This document shows, piece after piece, positions 1-7,903 of a DNA stretch of 13,771 bases. Within the stretch, counting starts at the first letter, position 1, and the number at the start of each line of letters is the position of its first letter. The position numbers were made by a program, and so were the translations under genes. The stretch comes from Beroe ovata (lineage: Eukaryota > Ctenophora > Nuda > Beroida > Beroidae), in assembly GCA_946803715.1 (NCBI GenBank), contig CAMPET010000316.1, positions 64,040 through 77,810 of the forward strand, read 5' to 3'. The notes under the pieces were generated by a model. The model saw only the letters and a list, made by a program, of their open reading frames with translations. It had not been told where the DNA came from and did not search any database.

Positions 1-5
1 ATATC

Positions 6-28
6 GTGTGTGTGTGTGTGTGTGTGTG
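6..28. repeat. GT dinucleotide microsatellite
   Basis: A run of alternating G and T close to the left edge of the window. If the candidate minus-strand exon at 46-230 is real, this microsatellite lies in the intron just after that exon. Confidence 0.9.
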
Positions 29-45
29 AATGGAGATCAGTATAC

Positions 46-230
46 CTGTCTGTAGCTGCTGGAATAGTAGGAATCTGATGTCACACACTTGTATGTTGGC
101 GGGATGTCTCCCAACACAGGGTCGTAATGACACATTGTCTGTAGGTAGCCGTTATTGTTCTCTATCCCACATGTTGGACCTGATATATCCAGGAATATGA
201 AATTATTATCGCAATACAGAAATTTGGAAA
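46..230 (-). CDS. Candidate internal exon of an unrecognised, probably secreted protein
   Basis: The minus strand is open from about 258 down to 46 and reads as ordinary protein. Motifs include GPTCGIENNNGYLQTMC and DIPPTYKCVTSDSYY, with four cysteines in all (YCDNN, PTCG, TMCHY, YKCV), which suits a disulfide-bonded extracellular module. The reading stays open up to a good splice donor, CAG followed by GTATAC, at 46/45, which falls on a codon boundary. A stop lies a few bases beyond it. Two acceptors keep the same frame: one gives an exon start at 230 (ccctccag), the other at 179 (atatatcag). Both have weak pyrimidine tracts. I do not recognise the domain; it is not an EGF, sushi or immunoglobulin pattern that I can place. 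The gene would continue beyond the left edge. Being coding is an inference from codon-like composition and the donor position. Confidence 0.4.
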
Positions 231-981
231 CTGGAGGGTACGCCCCATCAAATTCATTTCAATCTAAACTCTTGTTTAGAACTCAAGAAAATATATTCTA
301 ATTGGATTGAAATTTGCACTAACTTGGAGGTTGTGACCCTGAAAATCGTTTTCTGAGTTCAATGCTCGGAATTTTGATCCGTTTAGCCAGTGACCTTGGT
401 TTAGAATAATTTCTTGCGGGGAAGGGAGTGTTTCTCACCGGGAAGGGAACTGGATGACCGTTATCAGACGCAGTTTTAGTCGGGATGTCTGCGGATATCA
501 ACCAAATTTCACAGAGGACTCCGGCCAGTATGGACATTATGTCTCCGGGAGAGACAGCTAGCTCTTGAAGAAGTGTGTTTTCTCCTCGTGCCCTGACTCC
601 CATCTATTTGTACTCCATCTACCAGTAGCGATTTCGTGCGTCATAATAGCATTGATTCTTTGTGTATCGCGGAACTCGCTCCCTCTATTTGTGAAGAGAT
701 CAGGAAGCGGAGGAAACATAATATCCGTCAGCAGGATGCATGTTGGGGGGGGACCTCTCATTCTTGCCGAGACATTGTCCTATTGAAATGATCATTACCG
801 TAGAATTGCGACGATATTTTCCCAATGAAATATGGGAAGAACCGGACAATGTGGTTAATTGAAGGTATGCATATTATTGAGCTTGTTACAGGGAGAAAGG
901 GGAGGATTCTGAAGTCTATATAATATGATTGAGGGTGAGTGAATGAAGCATGCACGCTTTGGTGGAGCTACTTGGTTTGAT

Positions 982-1030
982 CTGAGAAATTTGATCGTTT
1001 CCCAACCACGATTATAAGACCATTTCTCAG
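982..1030. repeat. Small inverted repeat
   Basis: CTGAGAAAT at 982-990 is the exact reverse complement of ATTTCTCAG at 1022-1030. No function is apparent. Confidence 0.5.
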
Positions 1031-1211
1031 AATTTCTGAGGAATGTTCAAATGGGTATTGTGTGACAGCGCATGATTATACTCATCAGAAATTCCTCCCT
1101 TGAACGATCTCACGAGGTAGTAGCTATAAGTATAAGCTACAACAGCAGCTGACAACAGACATGTGACAGCGACTAATGTGACTGACATGCGTCAGAGTGA
1201 CGCGCGCGATG

Positions 1212-1225
1212 GTCACCATGGTAAC
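1212..1225 (+). promoter_or_regulatory. Perfect RFX X-box motif in a GC-rich palindrome
   Basis: GTCACCATGGTAAC matches the RFX-family X-box consensus (GTNRCC, two-base spacer, RGYAAC) at every position. It sits between CGCGCGCG at 1201-1208 and CGCGCGC at 1225-1231, so the whole 31 bp is a near-palindrome. In animals X-boxes bind RFX factors and often mark promoters of ciliary genes. No ciliary gene is visible beside it, so the target is unknown. Confidence 0.5.
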
Positions 1226-1686
1226 GCGCGCAGAGTGGTGCATCATGATACGGTATTGTTGATGACACTGGTATTACAGTTTAAACAACATTTTAATTTA
1301 CCAATTCATCCAGACATCACATACAGACATGCGCGACAGAGTGAGAGAGCATGCCCAATTCTGAGGAAATATGGGAGATCAATGATGTGTTTGAATTAAT
1401 TCCTTCCTGTTCATTCCTGTGTTGAGTATCCGTGAGTTGGCTGAGCGGGTATTATTGTGGCCTCTGTCCCATACTTCGTCTTGCACTGTGTTATGTGTCA
1501 GATTTTAACATGTGCCGTATCTACTTTCGTATACTGAAGCAGAACTGTAGCAGCAACTGTTCTGCAAGTTCCAGTCAGAGAATTACTGAGAATGAGATGA
1601 CTAATCGTGCATTACAGTTAGACCTGGACTGTGCTGGGACTACTTTGATAGGACTGCCTCAAAAGTATACTCAAGAATAGAATACT

Positions 1687-1724
1687 CAGGAATATGACTA
1701 TAAATCAGGAATATGACTATAAAT
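1687..1724. repeat. 19-bp tandem duplication
   Basis: The unit CAGGAATATGACTATAAAT occurs twice without change, at 1687-1705 and 1706-1724. It looks like a small local duplication. Confidence 0.9.
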
Positions 1725-1942
1725 CGCAAAAAATTCCTGTTTACACTGCTGACAGCAGATCTAGAGTTCACATAGCTTGAAAATGGTATATAGGCAATTC
1801 GTTTACCACGTTTACGCAGTATACGGCTTCATATTTTCTGTGATTCGGCAACATCGTCATTACCGTGTGACGCAAAATCTCGCGTCAAGTAGTCAAGTAC
1901 CAGTATGTCGTTATCAAATTCACGGTCATTTCTCTTCGATTC

Positions 1943-1968
1943 TTAACACCGTACCTTTAACACCGTAC
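1943..1968. repeat. Repeated 12-bp motif
   Basis: TTAACACCGTAC is present at 1943-1954 and again at 1957-1968, two bases apart. Confidence 0.85.
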
Positions 1969-2951
1969 AAGATTTTTTTAATCTGGAGGAAAGCAGTTGA
2001 CAAATTGATTCTATGTGACTCGAAGGTGTTATATACGAGGCATGTTTTATTATTTATGCAGCGACATCAAACCGAAAACTGTTGAAATACCCAATATTTT
2101 CATGTTATTATACAGGCATTTTCATATTATGAATCAGTGCTCAACAGATGAGGTCGTTTAGGGGTCATTTGCGGTAGAATGCATCTTTTCCAAGAGGATG
2201 AATGAGTATCCTCATTCCACTCCTCAATTCCTCATACGATATATCCCTGCTCAAAGTTTACCGTGTGACACTCACTCTCACACATAAACCCACTCAAACC
2301 CACATACTCACACATACACAGGCGCACACGTACTCATGGACTAACTCCGGAACAACATACCACGATCCAATGTCGAGAACTTCAAAGCGAGGTTCCCGAA
2401 GTTTGACGCGTCATATGCAGTATATTATAATATCCTGCGGGCATCTCTGTGTATCATGGCCACCACCGCCATCATCCGATACAGGCTGTTATCTCCTATA
2501 TCAATACATCGTATCTGAACTGTCTCAGTGGATTCTGTGTCTGTGGCGATAATTCGAGCATATTTTGTAAATTACAGTTTCTAGGTTGCTGTAACTCACG
2601 TATGAAGTTTCTGTTCAGTCGATCCTGACACTTCATCCTGCCAGATAATCTGATGAGATTAGTACATGTTGACCCTTGTTATTAGACAGTAAAAGCCGTG
2701 TCTCACCACTTCTGAGAAAAACGCGAGGTTTTGTTTACCTGTGTTGCAAAAGTTTCTGCGTTTTGTTGTCAGTTAATTCTTAGTAATGTTCTATTGTTCC
2801 ATTGTGTCATATGCCAACAAGCCCATTACTTACCCAAAAGTAAATTCATTACGCTTTTTTCTATGAAAAGCTGCTTTCAGCTCACCACACCCCTCATTGT
2901 TTTGAATCTCTAATTTATCCACTCTGCACACACGACATCCTGCAGGCACAC

Positions 2952-5846
2952 ATGTCTCTACTCAAGGAAAGGGGCGTGGCCCCCCGTGGCGACAAGTATA
3001 AGGAGCAGTGGAAGGCGCTAGGGGCGTGGTTTCTCGGACCTCGGGGGGAGAACAGCGGTCTCTTCGCCGACTGTTTCCGGATGATGCTTGCGGAGCACGT
3101 GAATCACCGGAACTCATGCTTCCCCTCCGACCCAGCGTACATCACACAGGAAATAAAGATATCCGATGCGTTTCAGTGTGAGATAAGCGATATGAAGGAG
3201 CAGCTGATGAAGTTGCAGGAGGAGCTCAAGGGGAGTGTCCCGTTCTTCTCCACCCGCTACTTTGCCCACATGGCACTGGATGCCACAATGCCCGCCCTCC
3301 TGGGCTACATGGGTGCCATGCTCTATAACCAGAACAACGTGGACTCCGAGGCGAGCCCAGTGACCACCCAATACGAGAGGATAGTGGGAAACCAGCTGTG
3401 TGACATGCTGGGGTTCAACATAACACCTGATGACGGGGTGCCACTATCCTGGGGCCACCTCACAGGAGGGGGATCTATAGCCAACATAGAGGCCCTGTGG
3501 GCCGCTAGAAACTGCAAGTTCCTACCGCTGTCTGTGTATGCGGCCCTGTCGAACTGGGAGACCAATGGAGGTATTGAGTTCTTGTCTAGGGAACAAGTGG
3601 AACTGGGTCTGTCAACACCAGTGTTTGTTTACAGCAGGGAGTCTGGGGGAAGACAAATGTCACCTCTTGGGGAGTGTAGCCAATGGCAGCTCCTCAACAT
3701 CGATATTGATGATATTTGTGACCTGACAGCCCGCGTCAGTGACAACATGAAAACACTGAGCAGTGATGATGTCAATAGATTCATGAGACTGGTCGACAAA
3801 GAAAGTGTTGTGAACCTCGGACTGGTGAAATTCATGCTGAAACATGGAATTAAACAGTGTCCAGTCTTCACTAGTCCAGCTAACAACCACTACTCTTGGC
3901 CCAAAGCCAGCACACTGCTGGGACTCGGGTCCGATGCCCTCATCCCCATCAACCTGGACCAGAACTTCAGACAGAGTGTCAAGCATCTGAGAGAGGTGTT
4001 GGAGGAGATGCTGGAGACTGAGACACCGGTCCTAGCTGTGGTTGCAGTCATGGGTTCAACAGAGGAGTCCGCTGTCGATCCTATCATGGGTATCCACGAG
4101 TTGAAGCTGGAGTTCCAAAGTCGGGGCCTCAGTTTTGCTCTCCTCGCTGACGGGGCATGGGGTGGTTACTTCATGACCATGCTGATCGAGGATGCAGGTA
4201 ATGTTGACAGTGGTGACAGCAGTTTCGTGCCGTACTACAGACTGAGCCCGTATGTGGAGTGCCAGTACCGACACCTCAAACACGCGGATACGATCACTAT
4301 CGACCCTCACAAGTCGGGGTTCTGCCCCTACCCTGGGGGTGCACTCTGCTACCGGAATGGGAAGATGCGCTACCCCATCGCTCTGATACACTCTGCCGTA
4401 CACCACGGAGAGAGCGACCCAGGGATGGGTGTTTACGGGATCGAGGGTTCCAAACCGGGATCTGCATCGGCCGGTATCCTCACTTCGCACAATGTAATTG
4501 GGTTGAGCAACCGGGGATATGGCAGGATCCTTGGCCAATGTGTGGCAACGACCAAGGCATTCTATGCCATGTGGCTTACTGTTGCTAGAGACGACGACCC
4601 ATTCGTATGCCTACCCATACAAACAGTGCCCAATGGATGGACTCTGGACGCTGCTAAGAAAATGATCCGTGAGAGAATTGCGGAAAAAACCAGGGTGGAG
4701 GTCCACGCTTGTCAGGAAGCTAGGGAATTCCTGGACCTCTGTGGACCTGACACAATCATCAACACCTTTGTTGTGAACTTCAAACACAACACCGATACCA
4801 AGAAGACAAACCGATTGCAGGATGCTCTTTCAGACGCAATGAACGTGCATCTTGGATCATTGACCACAGAACGGATGCCCATCATCCTAATGGAATCGAC
4901 ACTCGATGCCAAGAAACTTGGGGAGGGACTGAAGATTTTCAAGCAGCGGCTTGGCTTAGTTGAAGATGATGAGGACTTGAATGTGCTGATCAACACTTGC
5001 ATGAACCCATGGCAAGGGACACAGATTATATTCCAGATGGGTGAACAGTTTAGGAAGACTGTTCTGAACTGTATGGGCCAGGTGGAGGATAGAGTGGTGT
5101 CACACCGATTTGTGGTGACAGTAGCATTCATTGGAGAAGATGGTGACACCATGTTCATCGAGTACCAAACTGACAGCACTCTCCCTGAGTGCAGATATCA
5201 AGCTATGATCAGGGTGAGGTTAACCTGCGCGGCGCATAAACACCAGGTGTCGGAATACCTCGCTTACTGTGGCGAACATCACCTGTCACCACTCCTGGAG
5301 ACGAGATGTCGGGCAGAGAAAACAAGAAATGGGAAAGTTGCCAATCTCTACAACATGCTCCACTGCTGGGAGCAGCAACTCCACGTGCGACTTGTCCACT
5401 CACAACACACTCCCCACACTCCCACCACTCCCACTGCCACTCCCACCACAATTCCACTGCAGGTGCTGGATATTCCCCATTACCAACGTCTGGACATGTC
5501 ACAGACGGTGACATACCCTAACGAGCAACGCTACCTTCTGCTCGGACTCTGTGACTGTGCGATCATGACCCACCTCATATCCCGACTCCCGGACTTCCAA
5601 CACACGGTGCTGCTCTCGGGACGACCCCACTCGCTCACAGAGACCATGTTGAGACTGGGGACTGAGGTTGGCATACCCCTGGTTGATGGTCGACCTCTGG
5701 TCGTAGACGGGAGGATGATGAACCCGCTCCAGGGAGCTTGTTACGAAATACACTTCAAGGGGGAGTTGCAGACTCCGATACGGACCACTATCAGCATCGA
5801 TAAGACAGTGACGTTTTCTGTAGTTCAGAGTGTGACAGTGGATTGA
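2952..5846 (+). CDS. PLP-dependent group II decarboxylase, bacterial/fungal tyrosine-decarboxylase type, with C-terminal extension
   Basis: A 964-residue fold-type I PLP enzyme, expected to be cytosolic and to decarboxylate an amino acid; the substrate is not known. The N-terminus carries the LGPRGEN motif typical of this lineage. Core signatures follow in order: RYFAHM (H106), NNVDSEASPVTT, WGHLTGGGSIANIEALWAARN, NNHYSWPKA (H313, expected to stack on PLP), GSTEESAVDP, LLADGAWGGY (D400, expected to bind the PLP ring nitrogen), TIDPHKSGFCPYPGG (K454, Schiff-base lysine), and IEGSKPGS near 497-504. The fold ends near MNPWQG at 684. About 275 further residues follow; bacterial tyrosine decarboxylases stop near the end of the core, while fungal relatives have a comparable extension. 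Residues about 818-834 are rich in His, Thr and Pro. There is no obvious signal peptide or membrane segment. The start at 2952 is the first ATG before LGPRGEN, but a splice-acceptor-like tcctgcag lies just upstream (exon start 2946), so a 5' exon is possible. Family placement is firm; substrate and exon structure are not. Confidence 0.88.
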   Translation: MSLLKERGVAPRGDKYKEQWKALGAWFLGPRGENSGLFADCFRMMLAEHVNHRNSCFPSDPAYITQEIKISDAFQCEISDMKEQLMKLQEELKGSVPFFSTRYFAHMALDATMPALLGYMGAMLYNQNNVDSEASPVTTQYERIVGNQLCDMLGFNITPDDGVPLSWGHLTGGGSIANIEALWAARNCKFLPLSVYAALSNWETNGGIEFLSREQVELGLSTPVFVYSRESGGRQMSPLGECSQWQLLNIDIDDICDLTARVSDNMKTLSSDDVNRFMRLVDKESVVNLGLVKFMLKHGIKQCPVFTSPANNHYSWPKASTLLGLGSDALIPINLDQNFRQSVKHLREVLEEMLETETPVLAVVAVMGSTEESAVDPIMGIHELKLEFQSRGLSFALLADGAWGGYFMTMLIEDAGNVDSGDSSFVPYYRLSPYVECQYRHLKHADTITIDPHKSGFCPYPGGALCYRNGKMRYPIALIHSAVHHGESDPGMGVYGIEGSKPGSASAGILTSHNVIGLSNRGYGRILGQCVATTKAFYAMWLTVARDDDPFVCLPIQTVPNGWTLDAAKKMIRERIAEKTRVEVHACQEAREFLDLCGPDTIINTFVVNFKHNTDTKKTNRLQDALSDAMNVHLGSLTTERMPIILMESTLDAKKLGEGLKIFKQRLGLVEDDEDLNVLINTCMNPWQGTQIIFQMGEQFRKTVLNCMGQVEDRVVSHRFVVTVAFIGEDGDTMFIEYQTDSTLPECRYQAMIRVRLTCAAHKHQVSEYLAYCGEHHLSPLLETRCRAEKTRNGKVANLYNMLHCWEQQLHVRLVHSQHTPHTPTTPTATPTTIPLQVLDIPHYQRLDMSQTVTYPNEQRYLLLGLCDCAIMTHLISRLPDFQHTVLLSGRPHSLTETMLRLGTEVGIPLVDGRPLVVDGRMMNPLQGACYEIHFKGELQTPIRTTISIDKTVTFSVVQSVTVD

Positions 5847-5873
5847 CCAGCGGCTATATGTTCGCGAGCACAA

Positions 5874-5879
5874 AATAAA
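5874..5879 (+). terminator. Polyadenylation signal of the decarboxylase gene
   Basis: A canonical AATAAA 28 bases after the stop codon, on the coding strand. Another AATAAA follows within about 30 bp, inside the first copy of the imperfect repeat. Confidence 0.7.
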
Positions 5880-5951
5880 TAGTATTATTGCCAGGCACTA
5901 CATAATAAATAATACTACATAATCAATAATATTATTGCCCGGCACTACAAT
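5876..5951. repeat. Imperfect direct repeat
   Basis: A segment of about 28 bp with core ATTATTGCCAGGCACTACA is repeated about 48 bp later as ATTATTGCCCGGCACTACA. The intervening sequence is AT-rich and partly repeats the same words. Confidence 0.75.
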
Positions 5952-6133
5952 GCGAGATTTTCTAGCCATTCCCAGTAATTGGGATGTGTGAGCAGCGAAG
6001 AACTTAGACTTAGAGACTTAGAGTTAGATTGTGCATAGCATTAGCAAAATAGTGAACAATAATTATAAACTTGAGCGGAAGTTGTTAAATTTGAGTTCTA
6101 TTCAAAATCATATTTGAATTAGTCAATTACTTC

Positions 6134-6213
6134 ATCCAGGTATATATCATTATCCAATCCATTCTCTGTGTGATCGTCGAGCATTGGATAACATAATAAA
6201 TTGATACCTGGAT
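6134..6213. repeat. AT-rich fold-back element with nested arms
   Basis: ATCCAGGTAT at 6134-6143 pairs exactly with ATACCTGGAT at 6204-6213. Inside it ATCCAAT at 6152-6158 pairs with ATTGGAT at 6183-6189, leaving a loop of about 24 bases. The spacing between the paired blocks differs on the two sides. It may be the remnant of a small inverted-repeat element. Confidence 0.7.
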
Positions 6214-6238
6214 AAATTTAAAATTCACTGAAAAATAT

Positions 6239-6272
6239 ACCACGGCATCGAATTTACCATGGCATCGATTTA
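6239..6272. repeat. Imperfect 18-bp tandem repeat
   Basis: TACCACGGCATCGAATT is followed at once by TACCATGGCATCGATTT, two adjacent copies with a few changes. Confidence 0.75.
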
Positions 6273-6465
6273 GACTTGAAAATGCCTCCGCCCGATGAAA
6301 ATATAAATGTAATTTTAATTTTTAACACTTAGTATTTTTCAGAGACACTGACAGTGACAAGATACTGATACTGATAAGTCAAAGTGGAGTCTCTGTACGG
6401 CGCACGCTCAAAATGACTTAATAATAGTGTGTTCGGCAACAACAAGGAGTTAGAACTAGAAGAGT

Positions 6466-6589
6466 GAAGACGTTTCGATGTGCATGATGATGATATGAAG
6501 ACGTATCGATGTACATGATGATGATATGAAGACGTTTCGATGTGCATGATGATGATATGAAGACGTTTCGATGTGCATGATGATGATAT
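6466..6589. repeat. 31-bp minisatellite, four copies
   Basis: Four head-to-tail copies of a 31-bp unit containing GAAGACGTTTCGATGTGCAT followed by a GATGATGATAT tail. The second copy differs at two positions (GTATCG for GTTTCG and GTACAT for GTGCAT); the others agree. As 31 is not a multiple of three, the frame changes with each copy and the open frame crossing it on the minus strand is unlikely to be a gene. Confidence 0.93.
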
Positions 6590-6679
6590 GGAATAGAGAT
6601 GCCGCCGGCCGCAGGTGCGATATTGGTGCCGGGGCGGTATGACTAAATGAGTATGGTTATCAGGTGCTATGAGTAATGA

Positions 6680-6898
6680 CTATGAGTATGGCTATCACTA
6701 TCAGGTGCTATGAGTATTAGTATGAAATTGACCGCCATGCCAATGCACAGCATTANTGCTATGAGTAATGACTATGAGTATGGCTATCAGGTGCTATGAG
6801 TATCTTAAAATCTTTTAATCTATGAGTATGGCTATCACTATCAGGTGCTATGAGTATTTAGTATGAAATTGACCGCCATGCCAGTGCACAGCATTAAT
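6680..6898. repeat. Duplicated 78-bp segment with a spacer
   Basis: 6680-6757 and 6820-6898 are nearly identical. The second copy has one extra T and one A-to-G change. The ambiguous base at 6756 lines up with an A. The spacer repeats parts of the unit (CTATGAGTAATGACTATGAG and GGCTATCAGGTGCTATGAG), which also occur just before the first copy, so the array grew by nested duplication. Confidence 0.9.
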
Positions 6899-6959
6899 GA
6901 ATCAATTTACCAATACCATGACTTAGCAATTATAGCATTGCATGAGTAACTGTAAGTAA

Positions 6960-6976
6960 TAGTATGACTCATACTA
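6960..6976. promoter_or_regulatory. Palindrome containing an AP-1-like site
   Basis: TAGTATGA C TCATACTA is a perfect palindrome around a central base. Its centre, ATGACTCAT, is an exact AP-1 (TGACTCA) site. Beyond the core the arms continue imperfectly (GTAAGTA against TACTTAC). Function is inferred only from the motif. Confidence 0.35.
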
Positions 6977-7107
6977 CTTACTCATGCTATGATAATTGCA
7001 AGAGTATGACTATGAGTATAACTTTCTTTACACATTGCATTTGCAATTTACTTGTTGATGTTCGTGTTACAGTTACACAGTCTAGTTATGAGTTAGTCAT
7101 ATTGACT

Positions 7108-7143
7108 GTTAGTGTTAGGCGTAAAACTAAAAGTAACACTAAC
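7108..7143. repeat. 10-bp inverted repeat
   Basis: GTTAGTGTTA at 7108-7117 pairs exactly with TAACACTAAC at 7134-7143 across a 16-base loop. It could form a stem-loop. Confidence 0.65.
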
Positions 7144-7238
7144 TGTTTGTCGGGCGACGCCCATGCCAGACTGCTGATGCAACTGCAAGCGGCCCCCGGC
7201 CCCGGCTAGCGCGCGGGTCTATCGTCAATCGGTGATCT

Positions 7239-7396
7239 TGAAAAGTCGTAAAAACCACGGAGGTACGCGCACGCGCAGCTGCAGCGCGCGGACTCGGAGT
7301 ATTTTGGCCACGCAGCGACGCGCGTGTCCCCGCGCTGCGTCGACCCAAATACTTATACTCCGCGCGCGCGCCTCCGTGGTTTTTTTACGACTTTCA
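7239..7396. mobile_element. GC-rich fold-back element, MITE-like
   Basis: The left end (7239-7263, with AGTCGTAAAAACCACGGAGG) is the near-exact reverse complement of the right end (7371-7396, CCTCCGTGG, a T-run, then ACGACTTTCA). Pairing continues inward: CGGAGTATTTTGG (about 7295-7307) against CCAAATACTTATACTCCG (about 7345-7362), and CGCAGCG (7311-7317) against CGCTGCG (7333-7339). The arms differ by small insertions. No target-site duplication is evident and there is no coding capacity. A non-autonomous inverted-repeat element or its remnant is the simplest reading; a structured RNA is an alternative. Confidence 0.6.
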
Positions 7397-7518
7397 GTTC
7401 ACTGAGTAGAACAGGGGCGCGCTACGTGTACGTGTGCACAGACGCGCGGGAACATTGCCGGATATAAATTATTATTGTTGGATGCTATCTATATCTGTCC
7501 ATGTATGTCCATACTCCA

Positions 7519-7633
7519 TGTCCACTCACCACTGTTTCATGCGCGAGCGCCTTCATACTTCATCGAAGGCCTGTTACGTTTCGGCCTTCGATGAAGGCGC
7601 GCGCGCCGCGCAAGAACAAAGAAACAGTGGACA
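7519..7633. mobile_element. Second fold-back element with tight central hairpin
   Basis: The outer ends TGTCCACT (7519-7526) and AGTGGACA (7626-7633) pair exactly, and so do CTGTTTC and GAAACAG just inside them. The centre has perfect 14-bp arms, CTTCATCGAAGGCC (7558-7571) and GGCCTTCGATGAAG (7583-7596), around an 11-base loop. The left side has small insertions that look like short duplications (CACCACT, CTTCATA). The interior is GCGC-rich, like the element at 7239-7396. No target-site duplication is clear. Confidence 0.6.
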
Positions 7634-7903
7634 CTGGCAGAATGACAGATAACATCGGGAACACTGTTCCTGCGCGTGAAACGTAATTCAAATTCTCGAC
7701 AGGGGCTATCATCGATCGACAAAGTCAGACAGTGATATGATTAGTGATTACGGCCTAATCGACAATAAATTAACAATTAAATAACTTTGCAGCGAAAGCG
7801 CGCGTTTAGCCTTAGATACGCTCAACATACAGCTGTCACATCGTATATACTGTCACGTACGCCCCTTTTTCATTTTCGCTTTCCTATAAAATTAAATAGA
7901 CCT

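Larger units (their letters stand above)
231..2951. other. Gene-poor stretch left of the decarboxylase
   Basis: About 2.7 kb in which I find no convincing coding exon. The short open frames have no recognisable domain, several have no ATG start, and most lack matching splice sites. It holds a hairpin at 982-1030, an X-box inside a GC-rich palindrome near 1201-1231, a 19-bp tandem duplication at 1687-1724, a 12-bp repeated motif at 1943-1968 and a CA-rich low-complexity stretch at about 2268-2332. It may contain 5' UTR exons and promoters for the plus-strand decarboxylase and for the minus-strand gene at the left edge, since these two are transcribed away from each other. Confidence 0.5.
5880..7900. 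other. Repeat-rich intergenic block
   Basis: Roughly 2 kb between the decarboxylase and the receptor gene with no convincing gene. It holds direct and tandem repeats, a 78-bp duplication, and three fold-back elements. Composition shifts abruptly: 5880-6590 and 6640-7130 are AT-rich, while parts of 7140-7640 are very rich in GC and CpG. Open frames here come from repeats and are not recognisable proteins. No transposase or reverse transcriptase is visible, so any mobile elements would be non-autonomous or remnants. Confidence 0.6.

Noticed and set aside
439-537. Minus-strand first exon with a signal-peptide-like start (MSILAGVLCEIWLISA) ending at a GTGAGA donor
   Set aside because: It ends on a codon boundary, while the candidate exon at 46-230 needs a partial codon from the previous exon, so they do not join in frame. 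The hydrophobic run is short. No other partner exon is visible.
1163-1399. Plus-strand open frame of 78 codons
   Set aside because: It runs through the GC-rich palindrome at 1201-1231, has no domain and no matching splice sites.
1777-2085. Plus-strand open frame of about 100 codons
   Set aside because: It starts without an ATG, contains a local 12-bp duplication, and its composition is not protein-like in any recognisable way.
2202-2552. Plus-strand open frame of 116 codons
   Set aside because: Much of it comes from the CA-rich low-complexity stretch at about 2268-2332. No family is recognised.
6329-6547. Minus-strand open frame rich in His and Ser
   Set aside because: It is produced by the 31-bp minisatellite, whose unit length is not a multiple of three.
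7139-7652. Open frames in the GC-rich region
   Set aside because: They are by-products of few stop codons in CpG-rich DNA and cross the arms of the fold-back elements.
7667-7679. GGAACACTGTTCC, resembling a steroid-receptor palindrome
   Set aside because: The half-sites are one base apart rather than the three bases such receptors need.
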